Assembly: GCF_026151205.1 (NCBI RefSeq)
Contig: NC_087072.1
Span: 12,254,169-12,318,168, forward strand
DNA: 64,000 nt
Direction: 5' to 3'
From: Bolinopsis microptera
Lineage: Eukaryota; Ctenophora; Tentaculata; Lobata; Bolinopsidae
The translations under genes were made by a program, and so were the position numbers. The notes under the pieces are model-generated. The model saw only the letters and a list, made by a program, of their open reading frames with translations, was not told the DNA's origin and did no database searches. This document shows, piece by piece, positions 21,901-33,526 of this stretch. How positions within the stretch are numbered: the first letter of the stretch is position 1; the number at the start of each line of letters is the position of its first letter.

Positions 21901-24900
21901 ATTTATCAGTAGGATCTCGAAATATGTGCCTGCGTTCCGCTAGAACGCGCCAATTTGAGATATTTTCTTGTGTTTGAAGTCATATCTCAGGTTTGGCACA
22001 TAGAAATTCGCCCAAAATCGCACATAATATCTGTCTCACAGCCATACAACTATCTGGAAAGTTTAAAGAAAATTTATCAGTAGGATCTCGAAATATGTGC
22101 CTGCGTTCCGCTAGAAACCGCCATTTTGAGATATTTTCTTGTGTTTGAAATCATATCTCAGGTTTGGCACATAGAAATTCGCCCAATGTCGCACATAATA
22201 TCCGTCTCACAGCCATACAACTATCTGGAAAGTTTAAAGAAAATTTATCAGTAGGATCTCGAAATATGTGCCTGCGTTCCGCTAGAAACCGCCATTTTGA
22301 GATATTTTCTTGTGTTTGAAGTCATATCTCAGGTTTGGCACATAGAAATTCGCCCAAAATCGCACATAATATCCGTCTCACAGCCATACAACTATCTGGA
22401 AAGTTTAAAGAAAATTTATCAGTAGGATCTCGAAATATGTGCCTGCGTTCCGCTAGAACGCGCCAATTTGAGATATTTTCTTGTGTTTGAAGTCATATCT
22501 CAGGTTTGGCACATAGAAATTCGCCCAAAATCGCACATAATATCTGTCTCACAGCCATACAACTATCTGGAAAGTTTAAAGAAAATTTATCAGTAGGATC
22601 TCGAAATATGTGCCTGCGTTCCGCTAGAAACCGCCATTTTGAGATATTTTCTTGTGTTTGAAATCATATCTCAGGTTTGGCACATAGAAATTCGCCCAAT
22701 GTCGCACATAATATCCGTCTCACAGCCATACAACTATCTGGAAAGTTTAAAGAAAATTTATCAGTAGGATCTCGAAATATGTGCCTGCGTTCCGCTAGAA
22801 ACCGCCATTTTGAGATATTTTCTTGTGTTTGAAGTCATATCTCAGGTTTGGCACATAGAAATTCGCCCAAACTTGCTCAGATTATCTGTCATATAGCCAT
22901 ACAACTATCTGGAAAGTTTAAAGAAAATTTATCAGTAGGATCTCAAAATATGTGCCTGCGTTCCGCTAGAACGCGCCAATTTGAGATATTTTCTTTTGTT
23001 TGAAGTCATATCTCAGGTTTGGCACATAGAAATTCGCCCAAAATCGCACATAATATCCGTCTCACAGCCATACAACTATCTGGAAAGTTTAAAGAAAATT
23101 TATCAGTAGGATCTCGAAATATGTGCCTGCGTTCCGCTAGAAACCGCCATTTTGAGATATTTTCTTGTGTTTGAAGTCATATCTCAGGTTTGGCACATAG
23201 AAATTCGCGCAATGTCGCACATAATATCCGTCTCACAGCCATACAACTATCTGGAAAGTTTAAAGAAAATTTATCAGTAGGATCTCGAAATATGTGCCTG
23301 TGTTCCGCTAGAAACCGCCATTTTGAGATATTTTCTTGTGTTTGAAGTCATATCTCAGGTTTGGCACATAGAAATTCGCCCAAAATCGCACAGAATATCC
23401 GTCTCATAGCCATACAACTATCTGGAAAGTTTAAAGAAAATTTATCAGTAGGATCTCGAAATATGTGCCTGCGTTCCGCTAGAAACCGCCATTTTGAGAT
23501 ATTTTCTTGTGTTTGAAGTCATATCTCAGGTTTGGCACATAGAAATTCGCCCAAAATCGCACAGAATATCCGTCTCATAGCCATACAACTATCTGGAAAG
23601 TTTAAAGAAAATTTATCAGTAGGATCTCAAGATAATCGACTTTCGTCAAATATTGTTCCGCGGTACAAATGGAACAGAAAGTCCAACTCTCTCCGTGTCC
23701 CAGATAGCGAGGCCGAAAATCAAGCGTTCTACACAATGATTTTCTCACAATCTGAACATACTCTTTTCTTCAAACTTTCAAGATAGTAAAATATATATAA
23801 GTTTGAAAATATGTGCAAGTTTAGTAAATTTCTGTGTCAATTTTGAAATAACATTTCAAACACACGAAAATATCAACGAATTCTACTGAACGCAGTCGAT
23901 TTTCTCAAAGTCTGAATATACGATTTTCTTTATACTTTTTAGATAGTAAGATGGGCACGGAAGTGACGTTCTGAGAAAGTTCGGATGAATTTCCGTGCGC
24001 TTTCTTTAAATATTGTTCAGTGGAACAAATGATTGTATCGATCACTTTAGTCTACAAAAGCAGAAATACAGTGTCGTGAAATACTTACTTTCCGCCAAGA
24101 AGAACGTTGAAAGCGGCCAATGCCCAGGGCAGGTACATAGCTTTAAACTGGGTCCCAAACCAGAACTGAACAACAGTGTCTCGGTTTACTTGACACCACA
24201 CGTATAACACGGATATCACCAGAGGCATACCAATAATCTGAAACAATTCAGCTAACTTTAAATATAAGCGAGCAATAACTTAAGACAATTATTTACAGCG
24301 AACTAATTAACTTTCTACAGTAGGTAAGTAGCTCGATATCAATATTATAAAACAGCTACTTCTTATCTTCCTTACCTTAAGGGGAATAATGAAACCCAGG
24401 ATAATAAGAACCAGCCAGTTGAAAATGAGAAGGAAGAAGTAGTCAGCTGGTCTACCGTCGAAAACACCTGAAATAAAAAAAACAGTCGAATATTGTGTTT
24501 TGTTTAACGAGCAGAGTAATTGCTGTTGCTCAGATAAACTTTCAATATTCGCCTGGTAATAAAGGTGTTCATTTTTTCCGAATGAACGATCATTTTCGCG
24601 GTTTTTAGATGGTTTGAATGAGTGAATCGAGTCAAATTGTTGTAATGCATTGTGTTTGACCTTTTAAAATGAACTTTTCCTGAAAAAATGGGAGCTCTAG
24701 CTACTCAGATGACCGAGATATCAAGCATAAAATGTTTAATGTTTATTCATTTCGTGAGTTCAGTTGATTAGCTTTAAGCTAGAGCTTACGTGATCACGTG
24801 ATTAGATCCGCACTATAGGAATCGTGCAGACAGCCCGATTAAGGTGTCATAGCACCCTATCACATTTTTTTTTTATCTAGACACTTATTTTACTTCGGTG

Positions 24901-26424
24901 TATTCCAACAGCCACAATGTTACACAAGTGCAACCAGCCAATTACAGGAAGCCGAAGGATCTTTTTGGCCAGTGACGGTTAACGTAGTGTGTACCATACT
25001 TTCTTCGTCCGAGACTTTGCTGCAATGTGCAGCTCCTCATTTAACCCTCACACCCGATTTCTCGAGTATTCGGCTGAGTAGACCGGGGGGCTGCATAGAC
25101 CACTCATGATCCTTAGCTGAACGTCGACGACGCTCACCCCACGACCAGGCAGTCAGTGGGTTTCGAACTCGCAACCTAACGATTGTAAGACAGGCGTTCT
25201 AACCAACTGCGCTACCTGGATTATTCAATAAATGTAGACAAACTGCTTGATAACTACGTAATTTTAAATCTGTTTCGAGTCATCTTTTCAGATCAAATTC
25301 CACATTAAATGACCTATTGCAATAATGGAGTTTCTAGCATGTTGGCAAACACGAGTATAAGCAATTCAATTTTGATTGTATGTGACCTCTAAAAATCGAA
25401 TTTTCAAATTTTTGGGAAATGATCCTCGAATGAGCTGCTACAGTGCTATTTTCAAAGTTAAAGGTCTCAAATATAAAAACATGGCTATTTTATAAGGTCC
25501 AACGCGAAGTATGTCTACTGACCCCCCCCCCCCCCCCCCCACGCCCCTGTGGTAAGTAAACACATACTGATCGATGGGATTGACATGATAAATGCAAACA
25601 AAATATCTAGTATTGCTTAACGCACAACCTAGTATTGCTAAACGGACAACCAGGCACGTTATGCACAGTGGTTCAGTGGTCAACAAGGATTTACAATTGA
25701 AAATTAATTCCAATTGGAATCCGGGACGGGTTCTGGAATGAAGTCAAAATTAAAAAGTTCGTGAAAACTCCCGCAATGAGTAAATCCTGTCAACAGAATA
25801 GCCTGTGAATATGTTATTCAATGCGTATTATGTACGGCTGTAACGAATATGAAAACGGAATTATTCTGAGCAGCTGCAGTTGAAACACATATTATTACCT
25901 GTTTCAAGCCTGAGGGAGTAGCTGTAAAGAAAGTAAACATTGATCAGGAATGGGAAGCCAAGTTTTCCCATGAAGAATACACATCCGAGCATCCTCCAAA
26001 ACTGAAAAATGTCAGGAAATATAACTTTTGAAATCATTGACTCGACTAATAAATATATGTTAAATTCTAGTTTAAGGAGAAGCTTAGAATAAGAGCATTT
26101 TCGAAAAATCAGTAAATTAGTAATTTATTAAATTTTAAATTAGATTCCTAACAACGATTCATGCTTTTAAGTGTTATGAATTTGTCGTTCTAGACGATAC
26201 ACTTCCGAACTTGAAGATTGCACATTCTTAACTTGATAATTTAGATTAAAAGAGACACTACACACCTGAAACTTGTAGACGACTAAGTTCCAGTCCAGCA
26301 ACATGTGAGCAACAGGTAACGCTCCAAAGTTAGCCCCCAGGGTGCAAATAAGAGTTAGAGTAAACCACCATTTTGTGAAGAAGGGAATATTGCTGTACCA
26401 TTGTCCAATATCTGTTTCTGCCAT
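18960..26424 (-). CDS. DERL1: Derlin-1, six exons, complete
   Basis: ER membrane rhomboid-like pseudoprotease that forms part of the retrotranslocation channel of ER-associated degradation, with p97/VCP and HRD1-type ligases. Exons on the minus strand are 26266-26424, 25899-26001, 24376-24467, 24089-24237, 19236-19346 and 18960-19089. All joins keep frame and use GT-AG, giving 247 residues (human Derlin-1 has 251). Start MAETDIGQWYSNIPFFTKWW; the loop motif FWRM (WR of derlins) at 54-57; FDGRPADYFFLLIFNWLVLI; VWCQVNRDTVVQFWFGTQFK; ELIGIFVGHMFFFLKYKYP; and a C-terminus RSGGVSGFGQAPAS ending in a GRHDWGAG-type p97-binding SHP box, which sets it apart from Derlin-2/3. Intron 4 is 4.7 kb and filled by an inverted satellite; intron 2 holds a SINE within a DNA element. 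Confidence 0.96.
19699..19860 (-). mobile_element. MITE with GGGGTCGTTCACATATTAC ends, copy 2
   Basis: Inverted relative to 12,252-12,435 and alignable over its full length (GTTCACATATTACGTTATCA at one end, GTAATATGTGAACGACCCC at the other; interior CCGAATGATTACGCCAGT). The first base and the flank have mutated, so TTA/TTC flanks only weakly support a 3-bp duplication. It lies in intron 4 of Derlin-1. Confidence 0.85.
20090..23640. repeat. 171-bp satellite arrays in head-to-head orientation
   Basis: Roughly five to six forward units (20,090-21,065), then about fifteen units in reverse orientation (21,070-23,640), all with a period of 171 bp in the reverse arm. Landmarks are GATATGACTTCAAACACAAG forward and CTTGTGTTTGAAGTCATATC reverse. 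From about 21,945 the reverse arm has units with CGCGCCAATTTGAGAT (B) and AACCGCCATTTTGAGA (A) in the order BAA-BAA-BAA, with position-specific variants (GAAATCATATC; CCCAATGTCGCAC) repeating every three units, that is, a 513-bp higher-order repeat. Diverged single-copy-like remnants continue to about 24,000. All of it lies in Derlin-1 intron 4. Confidence 0.95.
24570..25545. mobile_element. Mariner-like nonautonomous element, diverged copy
   Basis: Matches the 801-bp element at 31,775-32,575 in the same order: CAGATGACCGAGATAT, GCTTGATAACT, then AAGTATGTCTACTGAC near the right end. The right end contains a run of about 20 C followed by CACGCCCCTGTG in place of CCCACCCTG. The SINE at 24,863-25,226 splits it. 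Located in Derlin-1 intron 2. The left terminus is not cleanly visible. Confidence 0.7.
24863..25226 (-). mobile_element. tRNA-derived SINE
   Basis: The minus-strand 5' end is a tRNA-like head, CCAGGTAGCGCAGTTGGTTA, then a TTAC loop and GCGAGTTCGAAACCC, giving good A-box and B-box polymerase III promoter sequences. Its 5' CCAGGTAG pairs with CTGCCTGG about 70 nt later, with one wobble. The body of about 280 bp ends in an A-rich tail (ATAAAAAAAAATGTG). The stems in the anticodon and T arms are imperfect, so it is not a functional tRNA gene. The element at 31,775-32,575 shows the empty site at about 32,260-32,290. Confidence 0.85.
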
Positions 26425-29165
26425 CCTGAGTCAAGTTATAATCTGTTAAAGGATTGAACCATGTGTGTTCGTAGAGAAGTAAAACTTTGAGTAGCTCAAG
26501 AGTTATGAAAAGGTTTTCAAAATAAGAAAAAGTAACATTTATATAATTCGATTGCAAATCTGATGACAATAATTTAATAAAACTAATATATAAATGCTAG
26601 CATTTATTACACCTTTTAACATTAAAACATATCCAAATTACTAAGAGATAGTGTGGATTAGCGTCACATCTAGAAGATCACGCCAGTGAGATTAAAGAAT
26701 ATTCGAGAGAAAAGTGACTATTTTATATGGTCTGTCAGGGCGTGGTGGGCCGGGGTTCTTGAGCGTGATCTCAGGTACATCAATTTCTGAAGGGTAACCC
26801 AACTCAATTATGGGGACCAACCTCTAAACCAAACTAAGTCTATGATGAGGTTAAATCTAACCTCATCGGAATAATTTGCAGGTAAGTTATTTCAATACTT
26901 ATCTTTCACAATTGCCTCCAGTTAAGATCTTAACTAATTTTAGCTAATTTATTAATTACTTGCTTAGTATTAGTTGCAGTATTATCTTATAATAATACAT
27001 AGTAAATACAAAATGTTATAATATATGTGTTATGAGATTATTATATGACTACGGTTGTTTAACCCGGCCGAAGGCCAGGATTTCACTGCCGCAGTTAAAA
27101 AGGGTAGGAGTATTTACCCGCTGAGTCAAAACCCGCATTAGGTGAGCAATTCTATTCGTGGTGCCCTCACGTATCCAATAACATAATCGCATAATCAGTT
27201 CTTTTTCGTGGATAGTTAAGCCATTATTAGGCACCATATTCCATGATCATAAGGCCTGTACACTTGGTACCACGACTATTGCACCTCATCACTCCCATAT
27301 TAGGAAAGAAAAATTTTTTTTTTTTTTTTTTTTTTAGGAAAGAAAAATTTTTTATTTACCACAAACAATCAATACATAATGTTATATTCATAAATAAATT
27401 CAAATTTCAATTTCAAACACATATACAGTACGCCGCGCACACAGCCAAAATTTTCAATTGATCAGAAATTCGTAGGTCAGCTGTAGGCGCCGCGCACAGG
27501 ATCTATTTAATTGTTATCTTACAATTACATGTCGCATTTCTTAATTACTAGAGCCAAAATTTCAGAAGCAAAATAAATTTAAAACATATTTCTGTTGTTC
27601 ACGCAGTACAGGCCGTGAGCACTGCGATCTAATTAATAGATCGAATAATAATAGTGGAGAAATTCCAAAAAACCGCGCGCTCGTTATTTGTGATTAAATT
27701 GAGTGCGCGCCTCTGTGAACAGCAGTACCGCTCAAGCATGAAGTACTAAGCGGTACGCAGTTCTGCGTGAGGCGTAGACATTTGTAGCACACGTTTCATT
27801 CAACTAATCAATTATGTGACATGTAATTATATTAAAGCAAAAAGAATATTAATTTTAGTAATAATTGACGTAAACATATGTGTTTAAATAACATTTATAA
27901 TCTAGCGAGTTACCAATAATATAATACTATTTGTTTGTATTATTGATCATATATGTTTACACTAGCCTATATTATGATGGAGATATACATTATATAATTG
28001 CTCCAATATTCAACACTGCTAAACAACAAATACCTACTCGCCCATCGATGAAGCAGTCGCCAAAACAAAGCTCAAAGTAAATAAACCTTCGTACTTCGTT
28101 TTGGAAACTGTAGAATGCCAGTAAATAATTAGTGTTTCAATCGTGTATTCGATGGGCAAGCACTCGCCACTCGAGGCCGAGACAAACGGCACCGGCTCCG
28201 CCCTGCAACCATGAAGTAATGTAAGCAGTAAGGCGGGGCGGTGGTATGCGCCGTTTATACGGCCCACAGCACGAGACATTTTGAGCTCCAAGACTTAAGA
28301 CTATAAAAGTCCCGAGTTAAACGTAGCGACTTACCATCGTCAGCCGTCAAAAAATTTAGAATTTGTATGTTATAAACTCTACATCTGATATCAATATAAC
28401 ATGTAATTTAGTTTGTTATTGGCTAAATTTTTAACTCGATTAAACGATGCAGACGCATGAACTAGGCTCCTCTTCCGTCAAAAACACAATGAGAGGGGAT
28501 TGTGGAAGGACACGAACACTATTCGTTAACTCGTACCCCGTGTACCCCCTAGAACTATGTCCCATCAGAGAGAGCCCATCACCCGTCAGATCGAAAACAG
28601 TGTTTTAATTTTGATATATGCTGTACCAATTACAATAAATGGTAAGTCAAGGCTGACGTTGGTAGCAAAATATAAAGTGACACGTTACAACAAAATATCC
28701 ACTACACACTACACACTATACGCTATAACTATTGTACACAGTACACAGTTTAACTAAAATATAAAATATAAACAAGTTACAAGAGACAAAAGAGTTTACA
28801 GAAGAGTTTTACATCGGCTCAGCACCGCCAGGACATTGGCTATACACGTGGGTCAATTAGTTTGATTTGGTATGGTTCGACCGGGAAAGGTGGTCGAAAT
28901 TAGTGCTCTTAATGAGTCATCACTGTCGTCTGAATATTAGAGCGGGAACTTCCCAAGTTTCGGCCGACAACGCGCGCGCACAGCATCGGCGCGCAATGCT
29001 ATGCGCGCGTTTCCATATTGCTGTGTCATTCGGCGGTTGCGCTCAGCGTAACTTGGAAATGAGTTGTATGTTGTTTACCTAAATTCAAGCATGGTAATCA
29101 TAGATAAGCTTGTCAGTCAGTAAGTGCTTAAGTGGAATAACAGGCAAATAAATATCACTTCTTAA
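26425..29165. other. Intergenic region upstream of Derlin-1
   Basis: No supported gene. A T run lies at about 27,309-27,333 between two copies of AGGAAAGAAAAATTTTTT. CpG-rich words (GCGCGC) appear around 27,660-27,760 and 28,970-29,010. Short open frames at 28,034, 28,557 and 28,867 lack motifs. The Derlin-1 promoter should be near 26,425-26,700, but no element can be named. Confidence 0.5.
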
Positions 29166-31060
29166 TCAGAATTCAGTGAAATTTTTGTCACACCACTCAG
29201 TTCCATACCGGTTTTGAGCTCTTAGAAGTGACTGTTTAAGTAAATTCTTGATAGATCTGCATGTGGAGGTGAAATTTAACGGGCCAACTTTACGGAATTC
29301 ATTCCACAGCCATGCAGATTTATAAATAAATTGATTAGTTGGAGAGGGTGTAATGAACAGATTATCTTTCCTATTTGATATGTTGAATAAGTAGTATAAC
29401 GAAATTGGTACTCGTGACTTAATGATCTTAAAAAGTTCCATTAAACAACGGTATCTGTACAGGTTCTCTGTAACAAGTATTCATGTTTTGTGAATAGAGG
29501 CTTAGTGACTCTTTAACATAGAATTCAGACCTAGACGTTGAGAATTAATTGGTCTTGCTCTAGCACATGTCTTGAACTTGTCTACATAAGCTTCATAGTC
29601 TCCAAATAGAATCCTGATACACTTCTTTTGAGTAATAAATAGCGGTTTTAACTGATTATTGGGAATACCTCCCCAGACAGAAATAGCATAACCTAGGGTG
29701 TGATTCAAAGAGAGAATGATATATTGCTTATACAGTGATTCTGGTAAGCATTTCTTAATACCGGTAGATACGTCCACAAGCACTTCTTAGTTGTTTTTGT
29801 TGAGGGATGATATATGTGGTTCCAGCCTCAATTTATCATCCATGATTACTCAAGAATTTTTGTCTGACTTACACGTTTAATTATTTTGGTTATTAATGGA
29901 CAAGTTTTTGTGCTATCTATATCGGCATCTAATTTCGTTATTATTACGTTTAGAGGGAGGAAAATACATGTAACAACACTTCTTTTACATTAATTGTGCA
30001 GTAGGTTAACTCCCATATACTTGTTTTACGGCCTGTAGTACTTCATGAGCTAATTCATATGCTTTATTTCTCGATCGGCAGCGACAAATATATTAGTATC
30101 GTCTGCAATAAGACAAATTTACCCTTTTTAGTTATATTGCATATGTCATTGATGTACAGTAGGAAAAGTAGAGGTCCTAATACACTACCCTGAGGACCCG
30201 AATTCGACCGGTAATTCATCAGATTTGGTATCCAAAACGTTTACAAAATTGTTTCCTATTAGACAAATAACTAGAGATAAGATTCAGAGCATTTCCTCTT
30301 ATGCCGTAGTTGTTTAATTTTGTAGTTAGTTTACAGTGGTCTAGAGTGACAAAGGCTTTTGAGAGATCGATAAAGACCCCTAGGACATGTTGCTTTTTAC
30401 TAATTAACGATTCTATAGTTCTACAGGGTAGTTCAGCGCATGGCTGGTGGAGTGTCCTTTTCTAAAGCCGAACTGGTTTTCATGTATTATACCCTTGGAA
30501 GTAAGGAAACTATAGAGCCGCTTATATATTAACTTTTCTAGAATTTTCCCGATACAGGTAGAGTTGATACTGGTCTATAGTTTTTCTAAAAGCTGTTCAT
30601 CTTCTTTTTTGTAAAGGGGCTGATTCTCCCAGTTTTTAATTCATCGGGAAAGTGGCCTTCTTGCATGCATTTATTAAAGTATCTAGCTAAGTACGGTGGC
30701 AGTAATTTGACACGACTTCTTGATCACATGAATAGGTAAGTCACTAGATTTCCCCGTTTTTAGTTCGGTTTATGATCTCTTTAATCTCAATACAGTCACA
30801 ATCACAAAGAAAAATACTGGACGTAACTGATGTGGGCAGGTAATCAGTAATTGACGGCAAGGAAATTATTCTTAAGAAGTCACCAGAGTATGCTTCGTTC
30901 AAGTTAGCTGCAATAGAGGCAAAGTATTTATTGAACTCCATTTGCAATTACACGACGATTAATCACACGCTCATTATTTATCACAAAGTTAGGTTTAATC
31001 TCACGTCTTTTCTTACCACGTAGTTCATTAATTATCTGCCAAGTTTTCTACTATCTCCAG
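29166..31060 (-). pseudogene. CR1/L2-like LINE reverse transcriptase, decayed
   Basis: From high to low coordinates the minus strand reads INNERVINRRVIAN and FNKYFASIAANLNEA (about 31,000-30,900), then FIDLSKAF and LDHCKLTTKLNNYGIRGNAL (about 30,400-30,290), QGSVLGPLLFLLYINDICN-like (about 30,190), LPESLYKQYIILSLNHTLGY with SVWGG (about 29,740-29,660), and RVPISLYYLFNISNRKDNLF (29,400). The order and motifs match CR1/L2-type LINEs. At least four frame breaks and stops separate the parts, so it is inactive. The endonuclease half is not recognisable upstream. The 3' end near 29,100 has no clear tail. Confidence 0.8.
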
Positions 31061-31774
31061 CGGCATTCTGTAATCTTAACACCATGATACTTACGTTTTT
31101 GCAGAATTAATAAGGTGGTTTAATAACTTCCGGGTGCCCTTAAATTCTTCATGACGTGTTACTTTATTTGTACAATTAAAAACAAAGGGGTAAGAGCAGT
31201 CTGCATGGTTGGTTGAAGAGGCGTTGAGGCATTCTTCTTAACTGCCTTTTCCACAGGTCATAAAGCTCATGTTTTCTATTTATAGAGGCAATCAGGCCAT
31301 TTTCCATTTTTATTTAAATCGTTTTAGAAATTAACCCTTGTTAACTCCGCACCACACCCGCCTATTATATTTGAAAACACGCATGACATTTTCTTATGAA
31401 AGTATGAACTCTCTTTGCAGTCCAAACAGACCGCAATGAGTGCAATCCCCCTTAATAAGCTATGGCAATGTTTTGATGTTGCTATGCAAGGGCGCAGGTA
31501 ACCTCTGATGAAATTACGACATTATTATAACATTTATTTTTTACAACCCTGCTAAAAATGGCGATGTTCCAACTCTATTGGCGAGCTGAAATTGGTGGAT
31601 TTTCAGTGTTTTTGTCCCCATTGCCATCAAGTTTAAAATATAGTATAGACAATTATAATAAACTGAAATTTGATAACACTACTTTTAAGATTTACAGCCC
31701 TACTTCTTATGAAGCTTATACAAAACGTTGCAATTGTTCATTGAGATCATTCGTAATAACTGATACTACAGCTA
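31061..31774. other. Stretch upstream of the mariner-like element
   Basis: Possibly decayed 5' LINE sequence up to about 31,300, with no readable domain. An open frame at 31,558-31,914 continues into the mobile element and is regarded as chance. Confidence 0.35.
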
Positions 31775-32575
31775 CAGGGTGGGCCAAAAGTCAGTGGACA
31801 TACGTTAGCCTTAATAGCCCAGTCACTGAGTGCCCAATTGAAATAATTCTTTCTGATATGACTTACTACCACCACTGGTTCGAGGAATTTGTCAAATCGA
31901 AAAATATGAGTTAATTTTTTTCACATGAAGGTTCTTTTTTAGCATTTATTTGATAGTTTGGATGATTGGATCGAGCTAAATTTTATTGAATTGTGTTTGG
32001 CCATTCAAATTACGTTTGTCCTGAAAAATTAGAACTAATAAAACAAAAGTTAATAAAACAAAAGTTAATAAAACAACTGTAGCTTGTCAGATGACCGAGA
32101 TATGAAGCATAACGAGTTTATTCATTACGTGTTATCAGGTGATTGGTTTACCTAATCACGTGATTAGGTGACCCCGTTATATTAACCACCCTGTTAAACA
32201 TTATGGGAATTGTTAAGGGTGCCTAATTAAGGTGTTGTGTCACGGTGTCACACAATCACCCAGTCAATTTTGTTAACGAGATACAGAAAATGCTTGATAA
32301 CTTCGTCATTTCTAATCGGTTTTGCCTCGTGTTTTCAGATCATATGCAACATAAAATAATCTGTACCGTCTCTAAAAAAATTAGGCAGAGAAAACAATAT
32401 AGGTGTTTTAATATTGAATGGGCGTGGTCTAGAATATTCGGATTTTCAAATTTTGACGACGGAATCCTCGAACCAGTAATTACAGTATGCCATCTGAAAA
32501 GCAACAGCTCTCAAATATAAAACACGGCGGAGCTATTAAGACCAAAGTATGTCCACTGACGTTTGACCCACCCTG
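31775..32575 (+). mobile_element. Mariner-like nonautonomous element, 801 bp
   Basis: Ends CAGGGTGGGCCAAAAGTCAG and the reverse complement of GACGTTTGACCCACCCTG form inverted repeats of about 28 bp, flanked by TA on both sides (31,773-31,774 and 32,576-32,577), the target of Tc1/mariner transposases. The interior has no transposase and a small palindrome, AATCACGTGATTAG. It is homologous to 24,570-25,545. Confidence 0.88.
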
Positions 32576-32921
32576 TATATTTATTCCATTCTAGTCAAAT
32601 CTACATATCAACTGACACACTTGTTTTTAAAGCACATTGAACGGGTTCAAAAGCAATATAAGCACTTTAAATAGTATTTACAGCATCATGAGAATATTCG
32701 AATAAAACAGCGAAGAATCGAAGAATAATGCATATAGCGCTCGATTTCTAGCGTCGAGTCAATGTTTTCACACACAGGACGAGTGCGCGGCGTAAGAATA
32801 GCAATGAACGCTGAGCTAGTACAATAACTCCGTGTTTCACAGTTGACAGTAGATACAAATTATTTGCATCTTCATATTTAAAAATTTAAATAAAATTTGT
32901 TTACACTGACTAATGTGTGTT

Positions 32922-33005
32922 TTACTTGGCCGCGCTCAGCCTGTCATTCCGCCGAATCTCTATGTTTATGAACATGATAGCCTGAGGTCCCCTGTCCCCA
33001 GGTAA
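32922..33005 (-). mobile_element. TTAC...GTAA mini element, copy 3
   Basis: The reverse complement of this 84-bp stretch matches the copies at 11,915 and 14,695, with a small CCTGTCCC duplication near one end. The flanks TGTGTGTT / TGTGTGTC look like an 8-bp target duplication with one mismatch. Confidence 0.85.
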
Positions 33006-33119
33006 TGTGTGTCACGAACTTTTGATACACATGTTAAAAGCACAAATGACATAGCATCAAGCATGAGTTGCATAAGTTTTTTGACAGAAATGCAGTTTGT
33101 AAGTTTACAACCTACCAGG

Positions 33120-33149
33120 ACGCGCGCCGAGTTGGACTCGTCGACGGTC
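33120..33149 (+). repeat. 30-bp GC-rich core in a stem-loop, copy 1
   Basis: The core contains GCGCGCCGAGTTGGACTCGT, in which CGAGT/ACTCG pairs around TGG. The immediate flanks pair as AGGAC/GTCCT. The identical core recurs at 33,469-33,498 with different but again complementary flanks. Confidence 0.7.
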
Positions 33150-33468
33150 CTGTGGAACAAATATTTTACGAGTATCACCCGCGTTAATAATGCAGTATAA
33201 TAGCACATATGTTCGACACACATGCACATGTTTTGACATTGCTTCTACAAGATGTCTACCTGCTATAACACATGTGACGCGGTTTTTTTTTTCAAATTTC
33301 TTTCCGTGAGTAGTTATATTTATATATTATATATAATATAATCAGAGAATCGAGCAATAAACTCAAATATATATTAGCACGTTACTACTATATATACTAT
33401 ACAAGCAAATTTTGTAGGTTGTAGGTTTATATGTTAAAACTTACCATGGCCAATGATGAATGACCAAA

Positions 33469-33498
33469 ACGCGCGCCGAGTTGGACTCGTCGACGGTC
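33469..33498 (+). repeat. 30-bp GC-rich core in a stem-loop, copy 2
   Basis: Same 30-bp core as 33,120-33,149. Its flanks pair as ATGAATGACC / GGTCATTCAT, with a further outer CCATG/CATGG pairing after a small mismatch, a different stem from copy 1. Confidence 0.7.
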
Positions 33499-33526
33499 AT
33501 TCATTGTTCATGGTCTTGTATTATTT

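Noticed and set aside
25150-25226. Functional tRNA-Val(TAC) gene
   Set aside because: Anticodon and T-arm stems do not pair properly and a SINE body with an A-rich tail follows.
28034-29082. Small open frames of 66-85 codons
   Set aside because: Length expected by chance, no splice-site pattern or domain.
31558-31914. 118-codon open frame
   Set aside because: Its second half lies inside the mariner-like element and no family motif is present.
33120-33498. Hammerhead ribozymes
   Set aside because: CGACGAGTCC resembles part of the core, but the required GAAA and CTGATGA bases are missing on either strand.
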